Positions 34,819 to 43,413 of a DNA stretch of 64,000 bases are shown piece by piece. Position numbers and translations under genes: made by a program. The first letter of the stretch is position 1. Every line of letters begins with the position of its first letter. Source of the stretch: Sulfuricellaceae bacterium (GTDB lineage: Bacteria; Pseudomonadota; Gammaproteobacteria; Burkholderiales; Sulfuricellaceae); the NCBI GenBank assembly GCA_030690895.1, contig JAUYFQ010000020.1:1-64000 (forward strand), in the 5' to 3' direction. The notes below the pieces were generated by a model that saw only the letters and a program-made list of their open reading frames with translations, did not search any database and was not told the origin of the DNA.

Positions 34819-36435
34819 TTATCCCTGTTTTGCAGGCGCAGTAAACCACTGATCCTTGGGCACCAGTTTGGGCATTTCAGGGTCACCTTCGTAGGCTGGC
34901 GTCATGATCTGTATGCCATATTCGTTGAATACGTCCAGTATCTGCTTGTACAGTTCAGTATATTGCCCTGCCATGCTGTGCGAGTTGTCGGTGTAAACAT
35001 TGATTTCATAGGTCACTGCAAAATCGCCGAGTTCCTTTTGATGAACGAATGGAGCGGGATCTTTCAATAAACCCGGTGTACGTTCCGCCGCCAGTTTGAG
35101 CATCGCATCCACCTGACGCCATGGCGTTTCGTAGCCGATGCCGACTGTCGCGTGGAGTATCAGTCCGCGCGATTTTGCCAGGGTACTGTAATTGATGATG
35201 TTATTGCTCAGGATCATTGAGTTGGGAATGACGATCTCTTCATTTTTGACGGTGCGCAGATGGGTGACCATCAGGCGCGTTGCAGTGACATCGCCAATCG
35301 CGTCTCCCACCTTGATGCGGTCGCCAATCTTGAATGCGCGGCGATAAATCATGGTGTAACCCGCGATCATGTTGGCAATGAAGGAAGATGAGCCGAGCGA
35401 AAAGATCACGCCAATGAAGATGGAAATGCCCTTGAATGCATCCGAGCTGGAACCAGGTATATAGGGATAGGCGACCACCAGCGCAAACGCGATGATCAAC
35501 ACGCGCACGATCTTGTAGGTTGGCTCTGCCCAATCTGCTTCGAAGCCATTGATTGCTATGCCCCCCATTCCCAGGCCGTTGAAAAACAGGCGGATCAAGC
35601 GGAGGAAGAATCGCGTCACGAAAAATAAAATGATCAGGAAGATCAGGCTGGGGAGAGCAGCCAGTACGCCCATGCCCATCGTCCGTAGTGGTGAGATGAA
35701 TAGCGAAAGCAGATTCTGAGCCAGCGACTGTGTCCACGGAAACAGGCTGAGTACGCTAACCAGATAGAAATAGGTCAGCGCGAGCGCCAAGGCTACATGC
35801 GTGGTTCTGAGCGCGCCACGCAGAAGTTTGTACATTTGGCGAGTGTTCACCAGTTGGAAGGATTTTTTCTCCAACTCGGTAATGCGATCACTAAGCTTGT
35901 TTTCCAGCATGGTTCTGACTCGCCCGGCCAAGCGCGAAAGGACGAACATGGAAGCCAGCATTGCCAGTGTGACACCCAAGGCATAAGCGGCATTACGCCA
36001 TAACACTTCGGGTTCGCGGTTATGACGGTAGGCGGTGATGCCTTTTCTTACCCGATCCAGCCCGATTTCCGCATAAAGTTTGCGCGTCAAGCCACCCGTG
36101 CCGACATCGGAATCGAATATGTACATGATGAAGTGATCGCCAGCCGTGACGCGTATCCGGCCTTCTTCTTCAATAGCCTGCAAGGCGGAAAGCGGCGTTG
36201 CCGCATCATCGGCAAATTTCGTGATCCTGGAGGAAATGCCGTCAGCACGTTGCCCGGCAGAGAGGGTAGGGACGCTGCGGACTTGAAACAGCACCTTGCC
36301 ATCCAGGGTGACTGGCGCAAATGCAGCCGTTTCTGATTCTTCCTGCGCGGGGGATGCACCAAATGATTCTGCCGCCTGCACGAGAGAAAGGCACGTAATG
36401 AGGGAAAAAAGTGCGAGAAGAATTATGCGTGGCAT
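34819..36435 (-). CDS. MscS-family mechanosensitive channel
   Basis: A ~538-aa protein. It begins with a signal peptide (MPRIILLALFSLITCLSLVQA) and a periplasmic domain (to ~residue 150), followed by about five TM segments. The MscS pore/beta domain is marked by FSLGSSSFIANMIAGYTMIYRRAFKIGDRIKVGDAIGDV and GYETPWRQVDAML. The pore helix has NMIAG..Y in place of the more usual A/G-rich TM3. It should protect from osmotic downshock. The start at 36435 is chosen for the signal peptide; 36471 is longer. Confidence 0.9.
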   Translation of the reverse strand: MPRIILLALFSLITCLSLVQAAESFGASPAQEESETAAFAPVTLDGKVLFQVRSVPTLSAGQRADGISSRITKFADDAATPLSALQAIEEEGRIRVTAGDHFIMYIFDSDVGTGGLTRKLYAEIGLDRVRKGITAYRHNREPEVLWRNAAYALGVTLAMLASMFVLSRLAGRVRTMLENKLSDRITELEKKSFQLVNTRQMYKLLRGALRTTHVALALALTYFYLVSVLSLFPWTQSLAQNLLSLFISPLRTMGMGVLAALPSLIFLIILFFVTRFFLRLIRLFFNGLGMGGIAINGFEADWAEPTYKIVRVLIIAFALVVAYPYIPGSSSDAFKGISIFIGVIFSLGSSSFIANMIAGYTMIYRRAFKIGDRIKVGDAIGDVTATRLMVTHLRTVKNEEIVIPNSMILSNNIINYSTLAKSRGLILHATVGIGYETPWRQVDAMLKLAAERTPGLLKDPAPFVHQKELGDFAVTYEINVYTDNSHSMAGQYTELYKQILDVFNEYGIQIMTPAYEGDPEMPKLVPKDQWFTAPAKQG

Positions 36436-36543
36436 GCAGACTCCACAGTGTCTATTGATACGGATCGCCAAAACCGAATTTTAACCCAGAAACAGATGCA
36501 GACGTGTGTGTAGGTGCAGGTTGAAAAATTACAACAAGGAACA

Positions 36544-36867
36544 TCAATCACCATACGCCTTTTGCAGGCATTGCTCCTGGTGAATGCTTTGGACAATGCC
36601 ATGTAATTCACCCATCCAGGCTTGCGTGAGCGTAGATATCTCGGCATGGTCTGCCAGGATTTTTTGAATCAGTTGAGTCTTGCGTAGCTGTGCAGCAGCA
36701 TCAAGTATTACCTCCGCATCAAGGGGTTTCGTGGCTGTGACCAGACTGCTGCATTGATTTTCAAGGCTGATTAGATGATCCCACTCATCACACTTGGCTG
36801 CCTCTCGCATCTGCCCTGTCAGGACAGAGAGGGATTCGTAATTCGCAATCACCTGAGACGAACTCAT
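36544..36867 (-). CDS. fliT: Flagellar export chaperone FliT-like protein
   Basis: A 107-aa helical protein (MSSSQVIANYESLSVLTGQMREAAKCDEWDHLISLENQCSSL) with the FliT layout: a W-containing helix and a C-terminal helix that binds FliD. It is the last gene of flaG-fliD-fliS-fliT and starts 5 bp after the fliS stop. The family is weakly conserved, so position carries much of the call. Confidence 0.83.
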   Translation of the reverse strand: MSSSQVIANYESLSVLTGQMREAAKCDEWDHLISLENQCSSLVTATKPLDAEVILDAAAQLRKTQLIQKILADHAEISTLTQAWMGELHGIVQSIHQEQCLQKAYGD

Positions 36868-36871
36868 TGAT

Positions 36872-37324
36872 TTATGCGCTACCGTAGGCGCGTTGCGCAT
36901 TGCTTGCAGCAGTTGCCGACGGTACGGGGGGATGCACGACCTGTGGACGGATTGCGTCCCAAGCAGTTTTTAGCTCGGTTAGCAGGCGCGTTACTTCATC
37001 CAGAATTTCAGTGTCATTTTTAACATTGGCATCAATCAGACGATAAGTCATGTAGACATATAACGAGGATAAATTCTGCGCCATTTCACCGCCGACATTT
37101 TTGTCCAGACTGGCGTTGAGTCCATCATCAATGATGGCAATGGCCTTTGAAATGGCTGCGCCTTTTACTGCAATTTGTTTGTTCAGCATCCCATTTTTTG
37201 CATTGGCAATGGCCAGCAGCGCACCCTGAAATAGCATGGAAATCAGTTTGTGCGGGTCAGCACCCATCACTTCAGATTCAATGCCGACATTGCCATACGC
37301 CTTGATAGCGCTCGTTGTATTCAT
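36872..37324 (-). CDS. fliS: Flagellin export chaperone FliS
   Basis: A 150-aa four-helix protein with the FliS signatures AYGNVGIESEVMGADPHKLISMLFQGALLAI, GAAISKAIAIIDDGLNASLD and NLSSLYVYMTYRLIDANVKND. It binds the disordered C-terminus of flagellin before export. Downstream of fliD by 21 bp. Confidence 0.96.
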   Translation of the reverse strand: MNTTSAIKAYGNVGIESEVMGADPHKLISMLFQGALLAIANAKNGMLNKQIAVKGAAISKAIAIIDDGLNASLDKNVGGEMAQNLSSLYVYMTYRLIDANVKNDTEILDEVTRLLTELKTAWDAIRPQVVHPPVPSATAASNAQRAYGSA

Positions 37325-37345
37325 GATGATGTCCCCGTTTACAGC

Positions 37346-38764
37346 TTATTTAAGTTGCCGGGATAAATATTCGCTGGTTGCGCCCATTCTACTCAGCGTG
37401 ACATTGAGGGAGGAATATTGCGTGCGGTATTGCTTCTCAAGGCGGGACATGCGTGATTCCATGATTTCGCGCTGCGTGCCAATATCCTTGACATTCTTGT
37501 TCAAACCATCGGTGCGGGAGGCGATGCTGCCACTGATGGACAATTCCTGGCTCGCCCACGCTTCATATTTGGTGGCGAAGCCGGTCGAGCCCTTGAGTAG
37601 ATTGGTGACATCACTGAAATTTGCTGCCATCGCGCTGTCCAGTTTTGCGCTATCTACCTGCATGGTTCCATCCACCTTGAAACTGACGCCAATCTCATGG
37701 AGATTGGTCATGGTGCCGCCACTGGCTGCGCTGGACGCGATACTGCGCATTTGGGTTTGCAGGGAGCGCAAGGTGGAATCGCCTTCCAAGGCGGATTTTG
37801 ACTTGTAGGCAGCAGAGTTTCTCATTGCGCTGTACAACTCATTATAGGATTTTGCAAGGTTGTTCACGGCATCGGTTACGGCTGCCGTGTCGCGCTCTAC
37901 GGTCAGCGTGGCGGGCGTGGTGGTGACTTTGCCCAGTGTCAGTGTTACGCCCTGAATGGCGTCTGTGACCGAGTTGGACGTTTTTGTTATTGCAATGCCA
38001 TTGACCTTGAAATTGGCGTTCTGGGCGGCAGCCGTCTGGCTCAGGTGTTGTGCGGCAGGCAAGGCCGCAGGATCATGCGCCAGCAGGGTGTCAATTGTTC
38101 CGTCCCCGCCGCTGGTAGTGATTTTGATGCTATTGCTGACCCCGGTGCTGTCAGAAGACAGGGCGAGTCGATAAGGCGTGCCGCTGCCATCGTTGACGAT
38201 GGTGGCCGTGACCGGCATGTTGGCGGCGTTGATCGCATCGCGTATGCCTTCCAGCGTATTGTTGGTTCCATCGATGGTGATGCTTGTGATGCCGCTCCCG
38301 TTGGTCGCAAAGCCTGCGCCCGTATATTTTCCGGTTAGCGAGTCAAAAGTGCCGCCACTAATGGTGCCGAGATCGAACGAGACAGTGGTGGCTGTGCCAT
38401 CGCTGATGGCAGCCGTCTTGCTTGTTTGCCCGGTTGCAACCAGTTTTTGGGATTGGGCAAGGGCGCTGATTTCGAGGGCATACGTCCCCGCCACTGCTTC
38501 ACTGGAAGCCGTGGCGGTAAAGAGTGACGTGTCAGATGAGGCGGCCTTGAAACCGTCCAAGGTGTTGAAGCTCAGGCTGCCCAGCTTCTGGGAGGCAGAA
38601 AGAAAGCTGTCCAGCTTGCTTTTGATCAGGCCGAAAGCAGTAATTTTTGCCTGATAGCTGGTTTCTTTGGTGTCGAGCCGCTTTAAGGGTTGACGCTCAA
38701 TCGACATCAATCCATTAACAATGCTATCAACGTCTATACCAGTCGAAGTGGCACTAATAGCCAT
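37346..38764 (-). CDS. fliD: Flagellar filament cap protein FliD
   Basis: A 472-aa hook-associated protein 2. The N-terminal D0 begins AISATSTGIDVDSIVNGLMSIERQPLKRL with the family SKLDSFLSASQKLGSL coil; the central domain is Ala/Ser/Thr-rich. The C-terminal FliD_C part contains AVTDAVNNLAKSYNELYSAMRN and SALEGDSTLRSLQTQMRSIAS, ending in a coiled coil. It caps the growing filament. It lies 14 bp after flaG. Confidence 0.96.
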   Translation of the reverse strand: MAISATSTGIDVDSIVNGLMSIERQPLKRLDTKETSYQAKITAFGLIKSKLDSFLSASQKLGSLSFNTLDGFKAASSDTSLFTATASSEAVAGTYALEISALAQSQKLVATGQTSKTAAISDGTATTVSFDLGTISGGTFDSLTGKYTGAGFATNGSGITSITIDGTNNTLEGIRDAINAANMPVTATIVNDGSGTPYRLALSSDSTGVSNSIKITTSGGDGTIDTLLAHDPAALPAAQHLSQTAAAQNANFKVNGIAITKTSNSVTDAIQGVTLTLGKVTTTPATLTVERDTAAVTDAVNNLAKSYNELYSAMRNSAAYKSKSALEGDSTLRSLQTQMRSIASSAASGGTMTNLHEIGVSFKVDGTMQVDSAKLDSAMAANFSDVTNLLKGSTGFATKYEAWASQELSISGSIASRTDGLNKNVKDIGTQREIMESRMSRLEKQYRTQYSSLNVTLSRMGATSEYLSRQLK

Positions 38765-38778
38765 GACATCCTCCCGGG

Positions 38779-39153
38779 TTAAGCTTTCTCGCTAAACAAC
38801 AGACCCTGTTGCTGCTGGAACTCGTCTATTGAGCGTGAAATCGCCAAGGCCTCTTCCGAGGGAATTTGACGAATCATCTCGCCGGTTTCCGTGTCCACCA
38901 GCTTGACGACAGGACGTTTTGTATCACTGTCCACGCTGATTTGCAGGTTTCTGTTCGATTGCTGTAATGCCTGATTGATTTCTTTAACCGCAACTTCCAA
39001 CTGCTGCGGTGAAGTTTGCGTTTCACCGGTCTGCTTGATATCAGGCGCTGGTTTCGTCTTTGGCGCATCGGCAGCGACCTTGGGTGCGCCATCGCTGACG
39101 CGCCCGGCGGGAGGTGAAGCCGGGTTTGCGCCGTTGGTATTCAGTGTGATCAT
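38779..39153 (-). CDS. flaG: FlaG family flagellar protein
   Basis: A 124-aa protein. After a disordered Pro/Ala-rich N-terminus the FlaG domain appears as LEVAVKEINQALQQSNRNLQISVDSDTKRPVVKLVDTETGEMIRQIPSEEAL. FlaG influences filament length in polar flagellates. The start at 39153 (MITLNTNGANPAS) follows AAGGAGATCGTC; an upstream start at 39201 is less likely. Confidence 0.9.
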   Translation of the reverse strand: MITLNTNGANPASPPAGRVSDGAPKVAADAPKTKPAPDIKQTGETQTSPQQLEVAVKEINQALQQSNRNLQISVDSDTKRPVVKLVDTETGEMIRQIPSEEALAISRSIDEFQQQQGLLFSEKA

Positions 39154-39177
39154 GACGATCTCCTTGGTCTTGATGAT

Positions 39178-39197
39178 CTGACCGGTTGCCCGGTCAG
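39178..39197 (-). terminator. Strong hairpin between fliC and flaG
   Basis: CTGACCGG-gcaa-CCGGTCAG (read on the minus strand) forms an 8-bp perfect stem, 22 bases after the flagellin stop. No U-run follows, so it may stabilise the flagellin mRNA 3' end or allow partial readthrough into flaG rather than act as a full terminator. Confidence 0.55.
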
Positions 39198-39218
39198 GCA
39201 TTTTTCATCATGTTACGC

Positions 39219-39935
39219 TTAACGCAGCAGGCCCAGCACATTATTAGGCACTTGGTTCGCCTGCGACAACATGGCCGTACCCGCTTGTTGCAGAATCATG
39301 TTACGGGTCATGTTGGTTGTTTCCACAGCGTAATCGGTATCCATCACCCGGCTATAGGCGGCCGCGATGTTCACTTCCTCGATTTGCAGCACAGCCACTG
39401 CTGACGTGAAGCGTGACATGTCGCCACCGTATTGGGCTCGCGAAGCGTTGACAGCCGTGAGATCGGCTTCGATCCCAGCGATGGTTGCAAGCCCTCCCAT
39501 CGTGGGTTTTGTGCCTGCGCCTGTCAGTGTTCCGCCATCCTTGTTTACGACCACTGCTGCTGCCGAAGTCACAAATGCCAGAACGCGGGTGTTTTCTAAA
39601 AGAAGCGCGGTGGTTTCCGCGCCAGAGGCCGTACCGGCGCCTTGTACTGCCAGTTCACGCAGGCGTTGCAGGTTTTCGGAAATTTGACCCAAATAACCGT
39701 CGTTGGTTTGCGCAGTCGAAATGCCGTCGCTGGCGTTCCGGGCGGCTTGTCGTGCGCCGCGCATGTCGCCTTCATAAGTTGAGGCGGTCACCAGGCCGGT
39801 TGCATCGTCCATGGCGGTGTTGATCCGCAGACCGGAGGACAAGCGCGCCATGGCGGTTTGCAGTGCGTTGTTGGATTTGTACAGTGCTTGCGCGCCAAAC
39901 ATCGCAGATACGTTGGTGTTGATGACTTGTGCCAT
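39219..39935 (-). CDS. fliC: Flagellin, short form
   Basis: A 238-aa flagellin. The conserved D0/D1 N-terminus is AQVINTNVSAMFGAQALYKSNNALQTAMARLSSGLRI..., and the conserved C-terminus ends ...NMILQQAGTAMLSQANQVPNNVLGLLR. The central variable part is only ~40-50 residues and Ala/Gly/Thr-rich, so there is no real D2/D3. It is shorter than most betaproteobacterial flagellins and diverges at usually fixed spots (for example DDATGLVTAST in place of DDAAGLAISE). It has a sigma-28 promoter upstream and a glycan-biosynthesis island on its other side. Confidence 0.95.
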   Translation of the reverse strand: MAQVINTNVSAMFGAQALYKSNNALQTAMARLSSGLRINTAMDDATGLVTASTYEGDMRGARQAARNASDGISTAQTNDGYLGQISENLQRLRELAVQGAGTASGAETTALLLENTRVLAFVTSAAAVVVNKDGGTLTGAGTKPTMGGLATIAGIEADLTAVNASRAQYGGDMSRFTSAVAVLQIEEVNIAAAYSRVMDTDYAVETTNMTRNMILQQAGTAMLSQANQVPNNVLGLLR

Positions 39936-40039
39936 GATAATTCTCCTTTAGTGCAGGTTTGTTTTTCAAGTATGGCACCAGTGCCATTAACTTTGGTTTG
40001 CCCTGGTTTCCTGGGGCGTTTTTACCGCTGTTGTGTTCT

Positions 40040-40066
40040 TTATCGGTCGTTCTGTTTGAAACTTTA
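40040..40066 (-). promoter_or_regulatory. Sigma-28 (FliA) promoter of the flagellin gene
   Basis: On the minus strand TAAAGTTT (40059-40066) is followed after exactly 11 bases by ACCGATAA (40040-40047). This matches the FliA consensus TAAAGTTT-N11-GCCGATAA in 15 of 16 positions. It lies about 105 bp upstream of the flagellin ATG at 39935, in the 315-bp gap between fliC and rfbF; I see nothing else definite in that gap. Confidence 0.92.
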
Positions 40067-40250
40067 GGGGGGAAATCAAATTTCTGTTTTTCTCCCTTGA
40101 ATCTTGAACCTTACAGATTGATTATCGAACACGGCTCGCAAAACTTTAGGCGTAATTCACTCAATCGCTTTTTGCCAGTTTTTGTCGTAACCTGTTACGC
40201 CAAATTTACGCCTTTGGATTATTCAGGAATTACAGAATGGGTGACTTGCC

Positions 40251-41021
40251 TTGAAATGCGTCATTCTTGCGGGTGGTTATGGAACCCGAATCAGCGAGGA
40301 ATCGCACTTGAAACCCAAGCCGATGATAGAAGTGGGCGGGCGCCCTATTATCTGGCACATCATGAAGATTTTTTCTTCTCAGGGCATCAATGACTTCGTG
40401 GTTTGCCTCGGCTACAAGGGGTACGTCATCAAGGAATACTTCGCCAATTATTTCCTGCATATGTCTGATGTGACATTCGATATGAAAAACAATCAGATGA
40501 AAGTGCATCACCGCCATGCAGAGCCGTGGACGGTGACCTTGGTCGATACAGGTGAGAACACCATGACCGGTGGCCGGCTGAGCCGGGTCAGGGATTATCT
40601 CGATGGTGAAACCTTCTGTTTTACTTATGGTGATGGCGTTGCAGATGTCAACATCAGCGAACTGCTTGCTTTCCACAGGCGGGAGGGTCGGCTGGCCACC
40701 GTCACGGCTGTCCAGCCCCCTGGACGGTATGGTGCGCTGGAAGTCGAATCGGGTCGCGTGGCCTCCTTTCAGGAGAAGCCGCTGGGGGACGGAGGCTGGA
40801 TCAACGGAGGCTTTTTTGTACTGGAACCAGGTATTTTTGACTACATTTCTGGTGACTACGTCACTTGGGAAAATGAGCCGCTCAGAAATCTGTCGAGGGA
40901 GAGTCAGTTGAGCGCTTACACCCATTATGGCTTTTGGCAGGCCATGGACACCGTTCGTGATCGTGCGCTGCTGGAGGATTTGTGGAATGCTCGACGTGCG
41001 CCCTGGTGCACGTGGGAATGA
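40251..41021 (+). CDS. rfbF: Glucose-1-phosphate cytidylyltransferase
   Basis: A 256-aa nucleotidyltransferase that makes CDP-glucose from CTP and glucose-1-phosphate. The N-terminus [29 protein letters not shown] is the pyrophosphorylase signature, and [29 protein letters not shown] and [13 protein letters not shown] are typical of RfbF. The start codon is TTG. First gene of the CDP-dideoxyhexose block; its stop overlaps the rfbG start (ATGA). Confidence 0.96.
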   Translation: MKCVILAGGYGTRISEESHLKPKPMIEVGGRPIIWHIMKIFSSQGINDFVVCLGYKGYVIKEYFANYFLHMSDVTFDMKNNQMKVHHRHAEPWTVTLVDTGENTMTGGRLSRVRDYLDGETFCFTYGDGVADVNISELLAFHRREGRLATVTAVQPPGRYGALEVESGRVASFQEKPLGDGGWINGGFFVLEPGIFDYISGDYVTWENEPLRNLSRESQLSAYTHYGFWQAMDTVRDRALLEDLWNARRAPWCTWE

Positions 41022-42070
41022 CGCCTGAATTCTGGCATGGAAAGTCGGTGCTGGTGACAGGGCACACCGGCTTCAAAGGCGGGTGGCTCTGCCTCTGGCT
41101 GCAACAATTGGGCGCCCGCGTGCAGGGTTATGCCTTGCCTGCAGCAACACAGCCATCCCTGTTCCTCGAAGCGCGGGTCGGCGAGGGAATGTCCCATGCC
41201 GAGGGCGATATCCGTGACTTGTCGCAATTGAAGGCCTGCATGGATGCAGCGCAGCCCGAAATTGTCTTCCACCTGGCAGCCCAGGCCTTGGTCAGGCAAA
41301 GTTATCTCGATCCAATCGAGACCATGACCAGCAACGTGATCGGCGCCGCCAACGTGCTGGAAGCCGTTAGAAGCACGCCATCAGTCAAAGCCGTGGTCGT
41401 GATCACTAGCGATAAATGTTATGAAAACCGAGAATGGCACTGGCCATACCGGGAAAATGAAGCGCTGGGCGGCCGTGATCCTTACTCGGCCAGCAAGGCG
41501 TGCGCAGAGATCGTGACTGCCTCCTGGCGTGACTCTTTTTTGGCCGGGCAACTGGTTTGGGTGGCGACTGCCCGGGCAGGTAATGTCGTCGGTGGCGGCG
41601 ACTGGGCCGCCGATCGTCTGATTCCAGATGCCTTGCGCGCCTGGCAAAGCAGGGCATCCCTTGATGTACGCTCTCCTCATGCGGTCCGACCCTGGCAGCA
41701 TGTGCTGGATCCGCTGGCGGGTTACCTGTTGCTGGCTGAAAGTTTGTACCAGGGACAGCATGCCGAGGCCTGGAATTTTGGTCCGTCAGATTCCGATATG
41801 TATCCGGTCGGCGCACTGCTCGATCGGCTGGCAGGGCTCTGGGGCGAAGGTGCTTCCTGGCGGTCGGATCCTCATCAGCATCCCCATGAGGCCGGATTAC
41901 TTCGTTTGGATAGCAGCAAGGCGAGGAGTCTTCTGGGCTGGAAGCCAAAATTCAACATCGACCAGGCTCTGGCGCAGGTGGTCCAGTGGCGCCGTGGCTG
42001 GATGGCAGGCGAGGATATGCGCGCCTTTACCCTTGATCAGATCAATCAATACATGGCACTTTCCCGATGA
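41018..42070 (+). CDS. rfbG: CDP-glucose 4,6-dehydratase
   Basis: A 350-aa short-chain dehydrogenase-type enzyme converting CDP-glucose to CDP-4-keto-6-deoxyglucose. The NAD-binding motif is [14 protein letters not shown], the conserved segment [14 protein letters not shown] is typical of RfbG, and the catalytic Tyr/Lys pair is in [12 protein letters not shown]-terminal substrate region [18 protein letters not shown]. It overlaps rfbF and rfbH by 4 bp each. Confidence 0.96.
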   Translation: MTPEFWHGKSVLVTGHTGFKGGWLCLWLQQLGARVQGYALPAATQPSLFLEARVGEGMSHAEGDIRDLSQLKACMDAAQPEIVFHLAAQALVRQSYLDPIETMTSNVIGAANVLEAVRSTPSVKAVVVITSDKCYENREWHWPYRENEALGGRDPYSASKACAEIVTASWRDSFLAGQLVWVATARAGNVVGGGDWAADRLIPDALRAWQSRASLDVRSPHAVRPWQHVLDPLAGYLLLAESLYQGQHAEAWNFGPSDSDMYPVGALLDRLAGLWGEGASWRSDPHQHPHEAGLLRLDSSKARSLLGWKPKFNIDQALAQVVQWRRGWMAGEDMRAFTLDQINQYMALSR

Positions 42071-43389
42071 CCCAGGATACGGATCGCCAAGCTATCCTTG
42101 AACAAGTGCGCCAGTTTGCTGCTGGTCGCGCTGGTCGCAACATGGCCTCCACTTTTCGGCCCGGGGAGGACCCTGTGCCGGTTTCCGGCAAGGTGCTCGG
42201 ACCGGAAGAATTCGTCAGCATGGTCGACGCGTGCCTCGATGGCTGGCTGACCACGGGGCGTTTCAACGAGGCGCTGGAAAAGCGCCTGGCGGAATTCATC
42301 GGTTGCAGTCATGTCAGGACAGTCAATTCCGGCTCTTCAGCCAACTTGGTGGCATTTGCCGCGTTGACCTCGCCGCTGCTGGGCGAACGGGCGCTCAAGG
42401 CGGGTGATGAAGTCATCACGGTGGCGGCGGGTTTTCCGACCACGGTCAACCCCATGCTGCTCTACGGGATGACACCGGTTTTCGTGGATGTCCAGCTCGG
42501 TGCATATAATATCGATGCGAGCCAACTGGAGGCGGCGGTCTCGCCCAGAACTCGCGCCATCATGCTGGCGCATACGCTGGGCAACCCGTTTGACCTGGAC
42601 GCTGTCATGGCGCTGGCGCAGAAACATGATCTGTGGGTGATCGAGGATTGCTGTGATGCACTGGGCTCGACCTACCGCAACCAGCATGTTGGCACCTTCG
42701 GACACATCGGTACGCTCAGCTTCTATCCTGCGCACCATATCACCATGGGGGAGGGCGGGGCGGTTTTTACCAGCGACGATACGCTGGTCCGGGCAATCGA
42801 GTCGATCCGCGACTGGGGCCGGGATTGCTGGTGCCCGCCTGGCCGGGACAATACCTGCGGTCGGCGTTTCTGCTGGAAGCTGGGCGATCTGCCGGAGGGG
42901 TATGACCACAAATACATCTACTCCCACTTGGGCTACAACCTGAAGATCAGCGACATGCAGGCCGCTTGCGGCCTGGCGCAGATGGATCGGCTCCCCGGTT
43001 TTATTGAGGCGCGGCGGCGTAATTTTGATTACCTGTGGAAACAAATGGCGGAATTGCAGGAGGTTCTGGTTCTGCCCGAGGCCACTCCATTCTCTCAGCC
43101 ATCCTGGTTTGGCTTTCCTGTGACACTCAGGGAATCTTCCGGTGTCAATCGTGTGGATCTTCTGCGCTATCTGGATCAGCATCGGATTGGCACTCGCCTG
43201 TTGTTTGCCGGCAACCTGACGCGGCAGCCTTACTTTGCTCAGCAGCAATACCGCTGCGTGGGTAATTTGCCGCAGACCGACAGGGTGATGCGCGATACCT
43301 TCTGGGTGGGGGTTTATCCCGGACTGGAAGAAAATCAACTGGATTTCATGAGTAAAAAAATTGCCGAGTTCATCGGGCATGGCTGGTAA
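42067..43389 (+). CDS. rfbH: CDP-4-keto-6-deoxyglucose 3-dehydratase (E1)
   Basis: A 440-aa PMP/PLP-dependent iron-sulfur enzyme of the DegT/AHBA fold that removes the C3 hydroxyl. The residue normally forming the PLP Schiff base is His rather than Lys ([16 protein letters not shown]), the hallmark of RfbH. The [2Fe-2S] cysteines are in [18 protein letters not shown]. It needs an electron-donating reductase (E3, DdhD type); no such gene is in this window. Overlaps rfbG by 4 bp. Confidence 0.96.
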   Translation: MTQDTDRQAILEQVRQFAAGRAGRNMASTFRPGEDPVPVSGKVLGPEEFVSMVDACLDGWLTTGRFNEALEKRLAEFIGCSHVRTVNSGSSANLVAFAALTSPLLGERALKAGDEVITVAAGFPTTVNPMLLYGMTPVFVDVQLGAYNIDASQLEAAVSPRTRAIMLAHTLGNPFDLDAVMALAQKHDLWVIEDCCDALGSTYRNQHVGTFGHIGTLSFYPAHHITMGEGGAVFTSDDTLVRAIESIRDWGRDCWCPPGRDNTCGRRFCWKLGDLPEGYDHKYIYSHLGYNLKISDMQAACGLAQMDRLPGFIEARRRNFDYLWKQMAELQEVLVLPEATPFSQPSWFGFPVTLRESSGVNRVDLLRYLDQHRIGTRLLFAGNLTRQPYFAQQQYRCVGNLPQTDRVMRDTFWVGVYPGLEENQLDFMSKKIAEFIGHGW

Positions 43390-43413
43390 TACAAAGTACA
43401 GAGGAGGGTTTTA

